Notes under the pieces: generated by a model | Told to the model about the DNA's origin: nothing | Seen by the model: only the letters and a program-made list of their open reading frames with translations | The model's database searches: none | DNA from: Deltaproteobacteria bacterium | GTDB lineage: Bacteria; Desulfobacterota; Desulfomonilia; Desulfomonilales; Desulfomonilaceae | Reading direction: 5' to 3' | Assembly: GCA_026388665.1 (NCBI GenBank) | Contig: JAPLJJ010000044.1 | Coordinates: 1 to 50,728, forward strand | DNA: 50,728 bases | Translations under genes and position numbers: made by a program | Shown here: positions 11,201 to 21,354 of the stretch, piece by piece | Layout: every line of letters begins with the position of its first letter | How positions within the stretch are numbered: position 1 is the first letter of the stretch

Positions 11201-13215
11201 TGGCTCATGGTAAAATGGTTAATATTGGTGAGGCAGTCGGAATAATCGCGGCTCAATCAATTGGTGAACCTGGAACCCAGTTGACCATGAGAACTTTTCA
11301 CATAGGCGGAACAGCCTCCCTGAAAAGAAATATCATTTCCGCAAGGAAAAAAGGCACTGTTTCGATAGAAAAAGAAAAAGACAAGACAAAGGCGATAATC
11401 GTATACGAAGATTTTTCCGTTAAAAAATTCGAAGTCGATCAATGGCTCGTCGAAGATGGTCAAACCCTGCGAGAGAACTCTTTCTTATACATAGGGAAAA
11501 ACCACTACCCCTCAGAAGCTGAAAACATGGGGGGTAAAATAGTCATCTCTTCCGACAAAAAATCTTTCTCCATGCAAGACGAGGAAGGAAACAAGAAAAA
11601 GTTTGAGTTACCGGACGGGTGTAGGTTTGTTGTAAGAACTAATTCTCAGATATTGCCGCAAACGTTCATATTCGATCAAGCCGTTAATGAGCCCCGTACA
11701 TCCGAATCAGAAAAAAGGGGCGGAATTTTGAAGTTTCTCGGTGTAGAGGACGGTATGTACCTCTACCGTTTGTACGAACAATACCCTGTCATGGACTACA
11801 TGAATGTGAAAGTTCAAGAAGGGGACAGGATAGACGCTGAAGGACAAGTTCTTTTGGAATGGCTCGGTTCTAGTTCATCTCAGCTATTTTCTAGGAATGA
11901 AGGCAAGATTCAGTTTATTGATGTGAAAACGGTTGTTAATCGTGACGGGGAACACGTTGCGATGAACAGGAATGGATTTCTGGCTATTCTAGACGAGAAA
12001 AGCCAGAAAAGAGAGCGAAACAAGGTAATTTACGGGGCCAAATTGCGCGTGAAGGACGGAGAACACGTTAACCGTGAGACCCTTCTGGCGGAGTGGGATC
12101 CATATACGCTTCCTATCATCACGGAAGTTTCAGGCATAGTGAAGTTCGGTGACATCATCGAAGGGGTAACTATGAGTGAACAGGTTGATGAAGTGACTGG
12201 TCTTTCAAGAAAGTTTATCATTGAGTACAAGGATCGTGATTCTGAAATACGGCCCCGTGTGTCAATAAAAGACGAGCGCGGAAGAACTATTAAAATAGGA
12301 GACTCTGAGGCTCGTTACCTCCTCCCGGTCAGCGCAAACATTATGGTTAAGGAAGGAGAACAAATCCATGCGGGTGACGTTATAGCTAAAATACCTCGAG
12401 AAACAACTAAAACTAAGGACATAACAGGAGGTTTGCCTAGAGTCGCTGAGCTTTTTGAAGCTCGTAAACCCAAAGAGTTTGCTATCATTTCAGAAATCGA
12501 GGGGCAAATCGAGTTTGGTAAAGACACCAAAGGCAAACGGAAGGTTGTTGTCAGGCCCGACGTTGGTGAATCTCGAGAATACTTGATACCCAAGGGAAAA
12601 CATATTTCTGTACACGCTGGGGACTGGGTCGATGCGGGCGACGCGTTGATGGAAGGATCTACTAATCCACACGATTTACTAGGAATCAAGGGTGAGAAAG
12701 ATCTGGCAAAATACCTCGTTGACCAGGTACAAGAGGTTTATCGGTTACAGGGTGTGAAAATTAATGATAAACATATAGAAGTTATCGTCCGCCAAATGCT
12801 GCGACGTGTTAAGATCAAAGAAGTGGGTGACACCGATTTTCTTGTTGGTGAACAAATAGAAAGAACCGTATTTCAAAACGAAAATAACAGAGTTGTTCAG
12901 GCTGGTGGGGTCCCGGCAATGGCTGAACCCTTGCTTCTAGGGATTACTAAAGCCTCTCTTTCAACTGATTCATTTATAAGCGCTGCGAGTTTCCAGGAAA
13001 CTACTAAGGTTCTTACAGAAGCTTCAATCTCCGGAAAGATTGATTACCTTAGAGGCCTTAAAGAGAATGTAATCATGGGACGATTGATCCCAGCCGGCAC
13101 TGGTTTGGCGCAGTATAAAAACCTAAGGATTAAGCATCTGGAAACTGAAGACACGTCCCAAATGACTGCTGCAAATATTAGCCGTGAAGAGGAAAACTCT
13201 CGAGAAATAGCTTGA
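8275..13215 (+). CDS. rpoC: DNA-directed RNA polymerase subunit beta' (with enlarged trigger-loop insertion)
   Basis: A 1646-residue beta' subunit, longer than the about 1400 of E. coli. The zinc site 1 cysteines are C71, C73, C86 and C89; the catalytic NADFDGDQM is at 542-550 (Asp 544, 546, 548 hold Mg); the zinc site 2 cysteines include C887, C961, C968 and C971. The trigger loop starts at MRTFHIGG (1005-1012), but KDITGGLPR, which follows the insertion, only appears at 1381. The roughly 365 residues between are an SI3-type insertion (about 188 in E. coli). ATG 8275 is preferred because GGAGGG is spaced for it; a TTG at 8263 is in frame. Confidence 0.97.
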   Translation: MEDVYYSFFEKPKDPLNFCAVKISLASPEKIREWSHGEVKKPETINYRTFKPERDGLFCAKIFGPVKDFECNCGKYKRMKHRGTICEKCGVEVIQSKVRRERMAHIELATPVAHIWFLKSLPSRIGTLLDLTLKEVERVLYFESYLVISSGNTDLRPGELINEERYHQIREDYGKEIGNFEALMGGEAVRLMLERLDLASESVKLREEMKDSASEAKRKKLAKRLRVLESLKGIDPESLVNGLSTISETFDSESEKGRFVNELVQSSQEVLVKWRETEDWEIRKQLAFVEINNIIDRLGRSRIVHPEHLGKFRKWQNPAWMILTTVPVIPPDLRPLVPLDGGRFATSDLNDLYRRVINRNNRLKRLKELNAPEIILRNEKRMLQEAVDVLFDNGRRGRLITGPNKRPLKSLSDMLKGKQGRFRQNLLGKRVDYSGRSVIVVGPDLRLHQCGLPKRMALELFKPFIYNKLEERGYVTTIKSAKKLVEKETPEVWDILEDVVKEYPVLLNRAPTLHRLGIQAFEPILVEGKAIQLHPLVCTAFNADFDGDQMAVHIPLSIEAQVEARVLMMSTNNILSPAHGKPIIVPTQDIVLGLYYLTREGIDTEGEKEPKKFSDPTEVRVAHDSGKLSIHDRILLRENGEMIPTTVGRIILREIVPEEIPFSSINKVMKKKELANLIDEAYRKCGDKKTVILADRLKDLGYHYATKAGISICVDDMRIPESKKEIIDRARKEVIEIQDQYKEGLITDGERYNKVIDIWARANEDISERMMNGLRFTSLTLSDGSEKKVESFNPIYMMADSGARGSTQQIRQLAGMRGLMAKPTGEIIETPIEANFREGLTVLQYFISTHGARKGLADTALKTANSGYLTRRLVDVAQDAIINEKDCGTVDGIEMSSLEEGGEIIEHVADRILGRVALEDIEHPYTGEIIVKANEEIQEEHRDKIQDSGIDRVRIRSVLSCQAKRGVCSLCYGRDLAHGKMVNIGEAVGIIAAQSIGEPGTQLTMRTFHIGGTASLKRNIISARKKGTVSIEKEKDKTKAIIVYEDFSVKKFEVDQWLVEDGQTLRENSFLYIGKNHYPSEAENMGGKIVISSDKKSFSMQDEEGNKKKFELPDGCRFVVRTNSQILPQTFIFDQAVNEPRTSESEKRGGILKFLGVEDGMYLYRLYEQYPVMDYMNVKVQEGDRIDAEGQVLLEWLGSSSSQLFSRNEGKIQFIDVKTVVNRDGEHVAMNRNGFLAILDEKSQKRERNKVIYGAKLRVKDGEHVNRETLLAEWDPYTLPIITEVSGIVKFGDIIEGVTMSEQVDEVTGLSRKFIIEYKDRDSEIRPRVSIKDERGRTIKIGDSEARYLLPVSANIMVKEGEQIHAGDVIAKIPRETTKTKDITGGLPRVAELFEARKPKEFAIISEIEGQIEFGKDTKGKRKVVVRPDVGESREYLIPKGKHISVHAGDWVDAGDALMEGSTNPHDLLGIKGEKDLAKYLVDQVQEVYRLQGVKINDKHIEVIVRQMLRRVKIKEVGDTDFLVGEQIERTVFQNENNRVVQAGGVPAMAEPLLLGITKASLSTDSFISAASFQETTKVLTEASISGKIDYLRGLKENVIMGRLIPAGTGLAQYKNLRIKHLETEDTSQMTAANISREEENSREIA

Positions 13216-13242
13216 TCGTCACGTCCCTAGCTGACGGTATTT

Positions 13243-13356
13243 GCCAATGCGCATGAGCGTTGGCTAGGAGAGAAGTGACTATTGGGCTAGAGCGTGGAAC
13301 ATATCGAGCCATCTGAATCATTCTTTTTTAGGCCGAAAAGAGATCTCGGCCTAAAA
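13243..13356 (+). promoter_or_regulatory. Two stem-loops between rpoC and rpsL
   Basis: GCCAATGC (13243-13250) pairs with GCGTTGGC (13257-13264) with one G-U pair. TTTTAGGCCGA (13326-13336) pairs perfectly with TCGGCCTAAAA (13346-13356) around a nine-base loop. Neither is followed by a clear T-run on the + strand, so they are better read as 3'-end stabilising or processing structures of the rpoBC message than as typical terminators. Confidence 0.45.
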
Positions 13357-13370
13357 CGTCACAAAAGGCC

Positions 13371-13400
13371 TTGACAAGAATTAACAGTTCTGTCCATAAT
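13371..13400 (+). promoter_or_regulatory. Sigma70-like promoter for the str operon
   Basis: TTGACA (13371-13376) and CATAAT (13395-13400) are separated by 18 bases, about 30 bases before the rpsL start. A perfect -35 element right after the end-of-operon hairpins supports a new transcript starting at rpsL. Confidence 0.7.
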
Positions 13401-13430
13401 ACAAAGATACACCTTTGGAGGTAATGGCGA

Positions 13431-13802
13431 ATGCCTACGATTAATCAGCTGGTCAGAAAAGGCCGTAAACAGCCCAGAAGAAAAACATCGGCACCGGCCC
13501 TGACCAACTGCCCTCAACGCCGTGGCGTCTGCGTAAGGGTTTATACAACTACACCTAAGAAGCCGAACTCAGCTTTGAGAAAAGTTGCAAGAGTACGTCT
13601 TACCAACGGTTATGAAGTCACCTCTTACATCCCCGGCATTGGTCACAACCTTCAAGAACACTCCGTTGTCCTGATTCGTGGTGGACGCGTAAAGGATTTG
13701 CCCGGTGTCCGATATCACATAATTAGAGGGGCTCAGGACGCATACGGAGTCACGGATCGAAAACAGAGTCGATCCAAGTACGGAACAAAGAGACCAAAAT
13801 AA
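13431..13802 (+). CDS. rpsL: 30S ribosomal protein S12
   Basis: A 123-residue S12, located in the decoding centre. It begins [13 protein letters not shown] and carries [21 protein letters not shown]-type sequence, whose lysine is the usual wild-type residue at the streptomycin-resistance position, and [13 protein letters not shown], where the aspartate is methylthiolated in many bacteria. The ATG at 13431 has TTTGGAGG about 9 bases upstream. First gene of the str operon, directly behind the promoter at 13371. Confidence 0.97.
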   Translation: MPTINQLVRKGRKQPRRKTSAPALTNCPQRRGVCVRVYTTTPKKPNSALRKVARVRLTNGYEVTSYIPGIGHNLQEHSVVLIRGGRVKDLPGVRYHIIRGAQDAYGVTDRKQSRSKYGTKRPK

Positions 13803-14073
13803 TCCTCATTGACGGATACGCGTTGACATTTAAAGATGCTGGTCGCGCTATTCGAACAAAACCCTCGTCATTGTTGGAGGATTGTTTTTTCGGGTCCGGA
13901 TAAACCGCCAAAGGGAGGCGGGACGAGTTTAGACCAAAGACGTCGAAATTAAATGTGAACTCACTTCACTACGTCTTCTAAACCCAGTTATTCCGGAAGT
14001 CACCCGTATCAGTTCGTTCTAGACGCTACCGTCAAAAGGAATTACGGTAGAACAATTTTGGGAGTTAACGTGA
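13803..14073 (+). promoter_or_regulatory. Structured S12-S7 intergenic region
   Basis: This 271-base gap is long for genes that are usually close. CCGCC (13905-13909) pairs with GGCGG (13917-13921), flanked by CTCGTC (13864-13869) and GACGAG (13922-13927), which can pair at long range. CTACCGT (14026-14032) pairs with ACGGTAG (14044-14050) just before the rpsG start. In E. coli S7 binds the S12-S7 spacer to repress translation; an equivalent role here is an inference. No gene was found inside. Confidence 0.4.
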
Positions 14074-14544
14074 ATGCCTAGAAAAGGGAAAGTTCCAAAA
14101 AGAGACGTTTTGCCTGATCCGAAGTTTCACAATAAGCTCGTGTCGAAATTTATCCACGGGATAATGTGGGAGGGCAAGAAATCTGTCGCGGAAGCCATTC
14201 TGTACGGCGCGTTCGACATAATCGCTAAGAAAACAAACGAAGATCCTCTCAGGTTATTTGAAAAGGCTGTTGAAAATGTAAAGCCTGTGTTGGAAGTTCG
14301 TTCTAGGCGCGTTGGTGGAAGCACCTATCAGGTTCCGGTTGAAATTCGTCCTGAACGGAGACAGGCACTTGCTATTCGATGGCTCATCCAATACGCGCGG
14401 AATCGCGGTGAAAAGAGCATGATGGACAAACTCGCCAGTGAACTCCTAGACGCGTCTGGAAACAAGGGCACTTCCGTTAAGAAAAAAGAAGACACTCACA
14501 AAATGGCCGAAGCTAACAAGGCTTTCGCCCATTACAGGTGGTAA
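14074..14544 (+). CDS. rpsG: 30S ribosomal protein S7
   Basis: A 156-residue S7, the primary assembly protein of the 30S head. It begins [16 protein letters not shown] and contains FINKLMVDGKK-like [35 protein letters not shown] and a tail [15 protein letters not shown], all characteristic. The ATG follows GGGAG nine bases upstream. The preceding long structured spacer may be its autoregulatory site. Confidence 0.97.
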   Translation: MPRKGKVPKRDVLPDPKFHNKLVSKFIHGIMWEGKKSVAEAILYGAFDIIAKKTNEDPLRLFEKAVENVKPVLEVRSRRVGGSTYQVPVEIRPERRQALAIRWLIQYARNRGEKSMMDKLASELLDASGNKGTSVKKKEDTHKMAEANKAFAHYRW

Positions 14545-14565
14545 AGATCGCGTTGAGATGAATTC

Positions 14566-16665
14566 ATGAACGGAGATGTCATTGCTAATACCCGCAATAT
14601 CGGAATCATGGCTCATATTGACGCGGGAAAAACCACTACGACGGAGAGAATTCTCTATTACACGGGAGTATCTCATAAGATCGGTGAGGTCCATGACGGA
14701 AAAGCAGTCATGGATTGGATGGAGCAGGAGCAAGAGAGAGGCATCACAATAACTTCCGCGGCAACGACCTGCCAGTGGAAAAATCATAAAATCAATATTA
14801 TCGATACTCCTGGCCATGTTGATTTTACAATAGAAGTTGAGCGATCTCTCAGAGTCTTGGATGGAGCAGTCGCGGTATTTTGCGGAGTTGGCGGTGTTGA
14901 ACCGCAATCCGAGACGGTCTGGAAACAGGCTGATCGTTATCAAATTCCCAGGATAGCATTTATTAACAAAATGGACCGAGTAGGCGCTGACCACAAAAGA
15001 GTTATGGAAATGATGAAAAGCAGACTTAGAACAACTCCGTTGGCGCTTCAAATCCCTATTGGAACGGAAGATAGTTTCTCAGGTGTTATTGATCTCATTA
15101 ATATGAAGTCAATCCTATTTGACGAAGCCTCAATGGGAGTGACATACTCCGTAGAGGATATTCCTGACAATTTGATGGACGAGGCAGTTCTGGCCAGATC
15201 AGAACTCATTGAATCAGTTTGTGAACTCGATGACGTTCTCTTGGAAAAATATCTGGAAGGCGACACGGATATCCCAATTGAAAGACTTGTTAAGACAATT
15301 CGACAAGGAACCATAGATCTTAGAGTTACTCCGGTTTTTATCGGTTCAGCGTTCAAGAACAAAGGCATACAACTGCTACTGGACGCAGTGGTGAATTTCC
15401 TGCCCTCTCCTATGGATGTTCCCCCTGTGGAAGGCAAAGATCCTTCAGGGAGAACCACTAGGCGAGAAATAGACGGCCCATTGTCGGCACTAGCCTTCAA
15501 GGTTATGAACGATCCGTATACAGGAAATCTAACATTTATCAGAATTTATTCAGGACGACTTACCGCAGGTTCCTCCGTTTTAAATGCAAATTCGACAAAA
15601 AAAGAACGAATAGGTCGATGTCTTAAGATGCACGCGAACCAACGCGAGGAAATTAAAGAAGCTTGCGCTGGCGAGATAATAGCCGTAGTTGGAATGAAAA
15701 ACACCAAAACAGGGGACACATTAACGGACGAAGACCATCCCTTGTTGCTGGAATCCATGGAGTTTCCCGAGCCGGTAATTTCAGTCTCTTTAGCGCCGAA
15801 ATCACGAGACGAGGTTGATAAGCTCTCCAGGAGTCTCGGTCGACTATTAAGAGAGGACCCGTCGCTACGAGTGAGATCTGACAAGGAGACGGGCCAGACG
15901 ATTCTTTCCGGGATGGGGGAACTACACTTAGAAATCGTCGTAGATCGTCTGCTTCGTGAATTCCAAGTGGAGGCTCTTGTCGGTGAACCAGAAGTTGCAT
16001 TTCGTGAGACACTGATGCGGGACATCCGTGTCAATTACAGACACGTAAAGCAAACTGGTGGAAAAGGACAGTTCGCTGAGGTATCCATCGATGTTCATCC
16101 CTTACCTCGGGGTACCGGTTTTGAATTCGCGGACAAGATCACCGGAGGGGTGATCCCAAAGGAATTCATTAAACCTGTTCAAGAGGGTGTGCGCTGGGCG
16201 ATGGAAACGGGAGTGCTCGCCGCCTACCCGGTGGTAGACGTCAGAGTGACGCTCTTTGACGGGAAATTCCATGAAGTGGATTCATCGGAAATGGCTTTCA
16301 AAATGGCTGGTTACATGGCTTTTAAAGAAGCCTGCCGAAAAGGTGAGTCAATTTTATTGGAGCCCATAATGGATGTCGAGGTTGTCGCTCCAGGAGAATT
16401 TATTGGAGATGTCTTAGGAGATCTGACTGCAAGGCGCGGAAAAATTTTAGGAATGGAAAGCCGTCTCGGAATACAAACCGTTGGGGTCCGGGTTCCGCTG
16501 GCTCGCATGTTCGGCTATGCGACAGATCTGAGGAGTTTAACGCAGGGTCGCGCTACATTTACCATGAGATTTTCACACTATGAACCGGCGCCGCAATCCG
16601 TTACGGAAAAGGTTGTCGCACAATTTAAACAAACTGGAGGAGCCCATGGGCAAGGCGAAGTTTGA
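14566..16665 (+). CDS. fusA: Translation elongation factor G
   Basis: A 699-residue GTPase that drives ribosomal translocation. P-loop AHIDAGKTT at 16-24, DTPGHVDF (G3), NKMDR (G4), and later domains with the domain IV signature [17 protein letters not shown]-like ([16 protein letters not shown]) and the domain V GKILGME. Length and motifs match EF-G1-type factors. Its last 20 bases overlap the start of tuf, so the two genes are probably translationally coupled. Confidence 0.97.
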   Translation: MNGDVIANTRNIGIMAHIDAGKTTTTERILYYTGVSHKIGEVHDGKAVMDWMEQEQERGITITSAATTCQWKNHKINIIDTPGHVDFTIEVERSLRVLDGAVAVFCGVGGVEPQSETVWKQADRYQIPRIAFINKMDRVGADHKRVMEMMKSRLRTTPLALQIPIGTEDSFSGVIDLINMKSILFDEASMGVTYSVEDIPDNLMDEAVLARSELIESVCELDDVLLEKYLEGDTDIPIERLVKTIRQGTIDLRVTPVFIGSAFKNKGIQLLLDAVVNFLPSPMDVPPVEGKDPSGRTTRREIDGPLSALAFKVMNDPYTGNLTFIRIYSGRLTAGSSVLNANSTKKERIGRCLKMHANQREEIKEACAGEIIAVVGMKNTKTGDTLTDEDHPLLLESMEFPEPVISVSLAPKSRDEVDKLSRSLGRLLREDPSLRVRSDKETGQTILSGMGELHLEIVVDRLLREFQVEALVGEPEVAFRETLMRDIRVNYRHVKQTGGKGQFAEVSIDVHPLPRGTGFEFADKITGGVIPKEFIKPVQEGVRWAMETGVLAAYPVVDVRVTLFDGKFHEVDSSEMAFKMAGYMAFKEACRKGESILLEPIMDVEVVAPGEFIGDVLGDLTARRGKILGMESRLGIQTVGVRVPLARMFGYATDLRSLTQGRATFTMRFSHYEPAPQSVTEKVVAQFKQTGGAHGQGEV

Positions 16666-17839
16666 GCGTACGAAGCCACACGTGAACGTAGGGACGATAG
16701 GTCATATCGATCACGGCAAGACGACGTTGACCGCGGCGATAACGCGGACGTTGGCTAAGAAGGGATTGGCCTCGTATGTGCCTTTCGAGGAGATCGACAA
16801 GGCGCCCGAGGAGAAGGAGCGCGGCATAACGATAGCGACTGCGCATGTGGAGTATCAGACGGACAAGCGACATTACGCTCATGTGGATTGTCCGGGTCAT
16901 GCGGACTACATAAAGAACATGATCACAGGCGCGGCCCAGATGGATGGAGCTATTCTTGTCGTTGGCGCTAACGATGGTCCGATGCCTCAGACTAGAGAGC
17001 ATATATTGTTGGCTCGTCAGGTTGGCGTTCCTTATGTGGTTGTGTTTTTGAACAAGGTAGACATGGTTGATGATCCGGAATTGATAGAGCTGGTTGAGTT
17101 GGAGTTGAGAGAATTGCTAAGCTCATATGATTTTCCGGGAGACGATATACCCATAGTACGTGGGAGCGCGTTGAAGGCATTGGAGGCAGGTGATCCCAAG
17201 CATCCTGATTGCAAGTGCATAATGGATTTGTTGGAAGCCATAGACAGTTATATTCCTGTTCCCCAAAGAGATGTGGACAAGCCGTTTTTGATGCCGATAG
17301 AGGATGTGTTCAGCATATCAGGACGAGGCACGGTAGTTACCGGACGAGTTGAGCGGGGTCAGATCAAGGTTGGGGAAGAAGTTGAGATAGTAGGGATTAA
17401 AGACACGCGCAAGACTGTTTGCACCGGAGTGGAGATGTTCCGCAAGGTGTTGGATTCGGGTCAGGCCGGCGACAACGTGGGTTTACTGCTTCGAGGAATT
17501 AAACGAGAGGATGTGGAGCGAGGCCAGGTGGTGGCGTTACCGGGATCGATAACACCCCATACGAAGTTCAAGGCTGAGACATACATACTTGGCAAAGAGG
17601 AAGGTGGTCGTCACACTCCATTTTTCAATGGATACAGACCTCAGTTTTACTTTAGGACCACTGACGTGACAGGGATTATAACCTTACCTGAAGGAGTAGA
17701 GATGGTGATGCCAGGAGATAACGTATCTCTTGAAGCGCATCTGATCACCCCGATCGCTATGGAAAAAGAACTCCGCTTCGCTATCAGAGAAGGTGGAAGA
17801 ACTGTCGGCGCAGGCGTTGTCGCTGAAGTTATTGAATAG
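16646..17839 (+). CDS. tuf: Elongation factor Tu (complete copy)
   Basis: A 397-residue EF-Tu: P-loop GHIDHGKT, effector region [22 protein letters not shown] (G3), NKVD (G4) and GSALKAL (G5), then domains 2 and 3. The start ATG 16646 lies within the end of fusA (20-base overlap), with GGAGGAG upstream. Codon use is odd: up to about 17715, 17 of 26 isoleucine codons are ATA and leucine is mostly TTG, while the last 39 codons contain no ATA and use CTT/CTG/CTC. The 3' 119 bases are identical to the tuf fragment at the window start. Confidence 0.97.
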   Translation: MGKAKFERTKPHVNVGTIGHIDHGKTTLTAAITRTLAKKGLASYVPFEEIDKAPEEKERGITIATAHVEYQTDKRHYAHVDCPGHADYIKNMITGAAQMDGAILVVGANDGPMPQTREHILLARQVGVPYVVVFLNKVDMVDDPELIELVELELRELLSSYDFPGDDIPIVRGSALKALEAGDPKHPDCKCIMDLLEAIDSYIPVPQRDVDKPFLMPIEDVFSISGRGTVVTGRVERGQIKVGEEVEIVGIKDTRKTVCTGVEMFRKVLDSGQAGDNVGLLLRGIKREDVERGQVVALPGSITPHTKFKAETYILGKEEGGRHTPFFNGYRPQFYFRTTDVTGIITLPEGVEMVMPGDNVSLEAHLITPIAMEKELRFAIREGGRTVGAGVVAEVIE

Positions 17840-17866
17840 CTTTGTTGAAACAAAAGAGGAATTCCC

Positions 17867-18181
17867 ATGGATATGCAAGCGCTCAAAATAAGGATCAGGT
17901 TGAAGGCATACGATCATAAACTCTTAGATCAGTCAGCCGCCGAAATAGTCGATACCGCATGGAGAACTGGGGCTAAGGTGGCGGGACCGATACCTCTTCC
18001 TACGAGGATACATAAATATTGTGTCTTGCGCTCGCCCCATATTGACAAAAAGTCTCGTGAACAGTTCGAAATACGGGTTCATAAGAGACTCATAGATATT
18101 CTAGAACCGACCCAACAGACACTGGACGCATTGATGAAGTTGGATTTGTCCCCAGGAGTAGATGTCGAAATCAAGGCGTGA
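17867..18181 (+). CDS. rpsJ: 30S ribosomal protein S10
   Basis: A 104-residue S10, a 30S head protein and the NusE transcription factor that binds NusB and the NusG KOW domain. Motifs: [55 protein letters not shown] 17867 follows AAAAGAGGAA. The next in-frame ATG (17873) is possible, but the family often has a few residues before the first strand. First gene of the S10 operon, 27 bases after tuf. Confidence 0.96.
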   Translation: MDMQALKIRIRLKAYDHKLLDQSAAEIVDTAWRTGAKVAGPIPLPTRIHKYCVLRSPHIDKKSREQFEIRVHKRLIDILEPTQQTLDALMKLDLSPGVDVEIKA

Positions 18182-18216
18182 CGTATTAGTCTAACATGTT
18201 GGTCCAGGAGCTTCTA

Positions 18217-18822
18217 ATGGTTAAAGGCTTAATAGGCAAAAAACTCGGGATGTTTCAGATGTTTGATGAGTCAGGTCACTCTTTAGGGGTGTCCGTAATT
18301 CAGGCTGGACCTTGCAAAGTAGTCCAGAAAAAGCCGAATTCCAAAGTTCAATTAGGATATGGGATCGCAAAAGAAAGTAGGCTATCTAAACCGGTTCTTG
18401 GACATTATAAAAAATCCGGCGTACCTGCCTGCGAGATCCTGCGCGAATTCCCCGTGGAAAATTCTGATGAGTTGGAAATCGGACAAGAAGTTAGGGCTGA
18501 TATTTTTAATCCCGGTGAAATAGTTAAAGTCATAGGGGTCGGAAAAGGCAAAGGCTTTGCTGGTGTTATCAAGAGATGGAATTTCAGTGGTGGTCCCGAA
18601 GCACATGGTTCCCGTTCGCATCGTACTCCAGGTTCTGTTGGACAGTGTGCTTGGCCTTCGAGAATATTCAAAGGAAAGAAGATGCCGGGCCGTATGGGCG
18701 GTAAAAGTGTCACAGCTCCGACGGTTCAGGTCGTAGAAGTACGGCCCGAACAGAATTTGCTTTTGGTTAGGGGACCTATCCCCGGACCTCGCGGCTCGAT
18801 AGTGTTGATAAGGAAACGATAA
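18217..18822 (+). CDS. rplC: 50S ribosomal protein L3
   Basis: A 201-residue L3. N-terminus MVKGLIGKKLGMFQMFDESG is the classic L3 start; the long loop has KGKGFAGVIKRWNFSGGPEAHG and GQCAWPSRIFKGKKMPGRMG, the segment reaching toward the peptidyl-transferase centre. ATG 18217 is chosen over ATG 18196 because CAGGAG is spaced for it and it gives the family start. The stop overlaps the rplD start by one base (TAATG). Confidence 0.96.
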   Translation: MVKGLIGKKLGMFQMFDESGHSLGVSVIQAGPCKVVQKKPNSKVQLGYGIAKESRLSKPVLGHYKKSGVPACEILREFPVENSDELEIGQEVRADIFNPGEIVKVIGVGKGKGFAGVIKRWNFSGGPEAHGSRSHRTPGSVGQCAWPSRIFKGKKMPGRMGGKSVTAPTVQVVEVRPEQNLLLVRGPIPGPRGSIVLIRKR

Positions 18823-19448
18823 TGGCTCTAGTGGACGTTATTAACCAAAATGGAGAAAAGGTCGACTCAATAGAGCTTGAGGACCTGATATTCAATGCTG
18901 AAATTCGCGATAGCCTTGTTCAGCAGGTCGTCGTGTGGCAATTGGCGAAACGCCGTAGCGGTAGCGCTTCAACAAAGACACGAGGTCAAATACGAGGCGG
19001 AGGGAAAAAACCCTGGCGTCAGAAGGGAACGGGACGAGCACGTGCCGGGACCAGTAGATCTCCTATATGGACGGGTGGAGGAACTGTTTTTGGACCTCAT
19101 CCACGATCTTACGCTTTTTCTCTTCCAAAGAAGGTCCGTAAGGCCGCTATATGCTCCGTCTTAAGCGCTAAACTTAGAGATGACAAATTAACAGTTCTGG
19201 ATAAAATTGAGATCGAGACTCCTAAGACAAAACTTTTTGCGGAATTGTTGAAAAAACTTGGCGTCCAAGATCAGAAAACACTCTTCTTGATACCGGAAAA
19301 GGACCCGGATCTTATAAGGGCTTCAAGAAATCTTTACAAGGCGCTAGTGATGCCTACTGATGGCATGAATGTATACGACCTGCTCCGGTTTGAACGTCTG
19401 GCAATATTGAAGGACGCTCTTCCTAAAATATCAGAGAGGTTGAGCTAA
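18822..19448 (+). CDS. rplD: 50S ribosomal protein L4
   Basis: A 208-residue L4, whose extended loop lines the exit tunnel. Motifs: FNAEIRDSLVQQVVVWQLA, the basic loop GQIRGGGKKPWRQKGTGRAR followed by TSRSPIWTGGGTVFGP. In E. coli L4 also represses the S10 operon; no leader was tested here. Overlaps rplC and rplW by one base each, so it is likely translationally coupled. Confidence 0.96.
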   Translation: MALVDVINQNGEKVDSIELEDLIFNAEIRDSLVQQVVVWQLAKRRSGSASTKTRGQIRGGGKKPWRQKGTGRARAGTSRSPIWTGGGTVFGPHPRSYAFSLPKKVRKAAICSVLSAKLRDDKLTVLDKIEIETPKTKLFAELLKKLGVQDQKTLFLIPEKDPDLIRASRNLYKALVMPTDGMNVYDLLRFERLAILKDALPKISERLS

Positions 19449-19738
19449 TGTTTGAAGAATATAAAATTATTCGTCGACCGATAATTACGGAAAAGGGTTC
19501 AACTTTAAAGGACGATAACAACCAGATCGTCTTTGAAGTGGATCGAGGTTCCAACAAACCGGAAATTAAAAAGGCAATCGAGAAACTTTTCAAAGTCACC
19601 GTGCTGTCCGTGCAGACTCAGAACCGTAAGGGTAAGCCTAAGAGATTGGGACGATTTGTAGGTCGCCGCAAGCATTGGAAAAAAGCAATCGTGACCCTTA
19701 AACAAGGTGATCGAGTCGATTTCTTCGAAGGTGTTTAG
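19448..19738 (+). CDS. rplW: 50S ribosomal protein L23
   Basis: A 96-residue L23, located at the tunnel exit where it docks trigger factor and SRP. Begins YKIIRRPIITEKGSTL and has VFEVDRGSNKPEIKKAIEKLFKV-type sequence, then a basic loop NRKGKPKRLGRFVGRRKHWKKA. One-base overlap with rplD. Normal length. Confidence 0.96.
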   Translation: MFEEYKIIRRPIITEKGSTLKDDNNQIVFEVDRGSNKPEIKKAIEKLFKVTVLSVQTQNRKGKPKRLGRFVGRRKHWKKAIVTLKQGDRVDFFEGV

Positions 19739-19814
19739 TCAACACGCAACAGCATTCGCCGATGCGAAGAAATTCGATTCGGATTGTTAAGAAAACATCG
19801 TAAGGATTTGTTCC

Positions 19815-20639
19815 ATGTCAATAAAGAAATACAAACCGACTTCACCTGGCATAAGATTTAAGACCAGTCATTCCTTCGACGAGATCACCACCGATGAGCC
19901 CTTAAAGGCGCTTGTTACGGGTAAGGTCAGAGGAAGCGGTCGAAACAATAACGGCAGGATCACCGTCAGGAGACGAGGCGGAGGGCACAAAAAACTCCTT
20001 CGTATACTAGACTTTAAGAGGAACAAAATCGATGTTCCGGGTATAGTTACAAGTATTGAATATGATCCGAATCGCAGCGCCCGAATTGCTCTGGTGACTT
20101 ATGTGGACGGTGCTAAGGATTATATCCTCTATCCTAATGGATTAAAGGTTGGCGATTCGATAGTCGCAGGTGACCGTGTCGATATCAAACCGGGCAATTG
20201 TTTGCCTATGAAAAATATTCCACTGGGCACCATGGTTCATAATGTGGAGATGAAGATTGGCAAGGGCGGGCAGATAATTCGAGCCGCTGGGACCTATGGA
20301 CAATTGATGGCTAAAGAAAAGGGATACGTCCAGATTAAGCTACCATCGGGTGAAGTACGCATGGTTTTGGATCGCTGCCGTGCAACCGTAGGCCAGGTGG
20401 GAAACCTAGACCATGAAAGAATTTCGTTAGGTAAAGCTGGGCGCGCTCGTTACCTCGGTCGGCGTCCCAAGGTTCGTGGCGTAGCAATGAACCCGGTCGA
20501 TCATCCTCACGGTGGAGGAGAAGGCAAGACATCGGGAGGAGGGCATCCTGTAACGCCATGGGGCGTGCCTACAAAAGGCTACAAGACGCGCGACGGTAAG
20601 AAACCATCCGACAAATTCATCGTTAAACGGAGGAAGTGA
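19815..20639 (+). CDS. rplB: 50S ribosomal protein L2
   Basis: A 274-residue L2 near the peptidyl-transferase centre. Begins [17 protein letters not shown], has the glycine/arginine-rich [20 protein letters not shown], and the C-terminal [18 protein letters not shown] with the conserved histidine linked to peptide transfer. Ends [10 protein letters not shown]. The stop is five bases before the rpsS start. Confidence 0.97.
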   Translation: MSIKKYKPTSPGIRFKTSHSFDEITTDEPLKALVTGKVRGSGRNNNGRITVRRRGGGHKKLLRILDFKRNKIDVPGIVTSIEYDPNRSARIALVTYVDGAKDYILYPNGLKVGDSIVAGDRVDIKPGNCLPMKNIPLGTMVHNVEMKIGKGGQIIRAAGTYGQLMAKEKGYVQIKLPSGEVRMVLDRCRATVGQVGNLDHERISLGKAGRARYLGRRPKVRGVAMNPVDHPHGGGEGKTSGGGHPVTPWGVPTKGYKTRDGKKPSDKFIVKRRK

Positions 20640-20644
20640 TTCTG

Positions 20645-20929
20645 ATGCCTCGTTCAGTAAGTAAAGGGCCGTTTGTGGACGGACACCTTTTGAACAAAGT
20701 CGTCCAGGCCAAGGACATCTCGTCACGTAAGGTTATTCAGACCTGGTCACGCAGGTCTACGGTCATACCGGACATGGTTGGACTCACTTTTGCCGTACAC
20801 AACGGGAAGAAATTCATCCCCGTTTTCGTAACCGAGAATATGGTTGGACATAAACTGGGCGAATTTTCCCCGACCCGGACCTTTCACGGGCACGCTGGAG
20901 ACAGAAAAGCCAAGAAGGGAAGAAAGTGA
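20645..20929 (+). CDS. rpsS: 30S ribosomal protein S19
   Basis: A 94-residue S19 of the 30S head. Begins [19 protein letters not shown] and holds [20 protein letters not shown] and the [16 protein letters not shown] motif. ATG 20645 was chosen since GGAGGAAG lies about ten bases upstream; an in-frame GTG at 20636 is too close to that site. Its TGA overlaps the rplV ATG. Confidence 0.96.
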   Translation: MPRSVSKGPFVDGHLLNKVVQAKDISSRKVIQTWSRRSTVIPDMVGLTFAVHNGKKFIPVFVTENMVGHKLGEFSPTRTFHGHAGDRKAKKGRK

Positions 20930-21261
20930 TGGAATGGGAGTCCTCTTTAACGCATGCTCATATATCTGCGCGTAAGGCTCGTTTGGTGGCCGACCTCGTG
21001 CGAGGTCTTCCGGTGAGCGCTGCTTTAAACACGCTGCAATTTACACCGAAGAAGGCTGCCGGAATTATTAGAAAGGCCATTCAGTCGGCCCTTGACAATG
21101 CCTCCAAATCGAGTGGGGTCAATGAAGACAATCTGTATGTTAGCAGGATCATGGTTGATGAAGGCCCCACAGCCAAGAGATGGATGCCCCGAGCTATGGG
21201 TAGGGCTACGCGTATAAGGAAAAGGACCAGTCACATCTCGATCGCTTTGGAAGAGAAGTAA
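20929..21261 (+). CDS. rplV: 50S ribosomal protein L22
   Basis: A 110-residue L22, which contributes to the exit tunnel constriction. Has SARKARLVADLVRG, a long beta hairpin with GPTAKRWMPRAMGRATRIRKRT, the part inside the tunnel, and a normal end. ATG 20929 overlaps the rpsS stop by one base (TGATG). Confidence 0.96.
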   Translation: MEWESSLTHAHISARKARLVADLVRGLPVSAALNTLQFTPKKAAGIIRKAIQSALDNASKSSGVNEDNLYVSRIMVDEGPTAKRWMPRAMGRATRIRKRTSHISIALEEK

Positions 21262-21354
21262 CGGCGGCGAAAATAGATTCTTCCGCGAACCTCCGGCTCA
21301 TAGGAGTCTAAAAGGACTACGCGGGCAACTTGGTTCACCCTCAGGAGGGTTATT

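Noticed and set aside
13823-13854. TTGACA with a possible -10 in the S12-S7 spacer
   Set aside because: The only AT-rich hexamer at a usable distance (TATTCG at 20 bases) is a poor match; spacing and sequence are both off.
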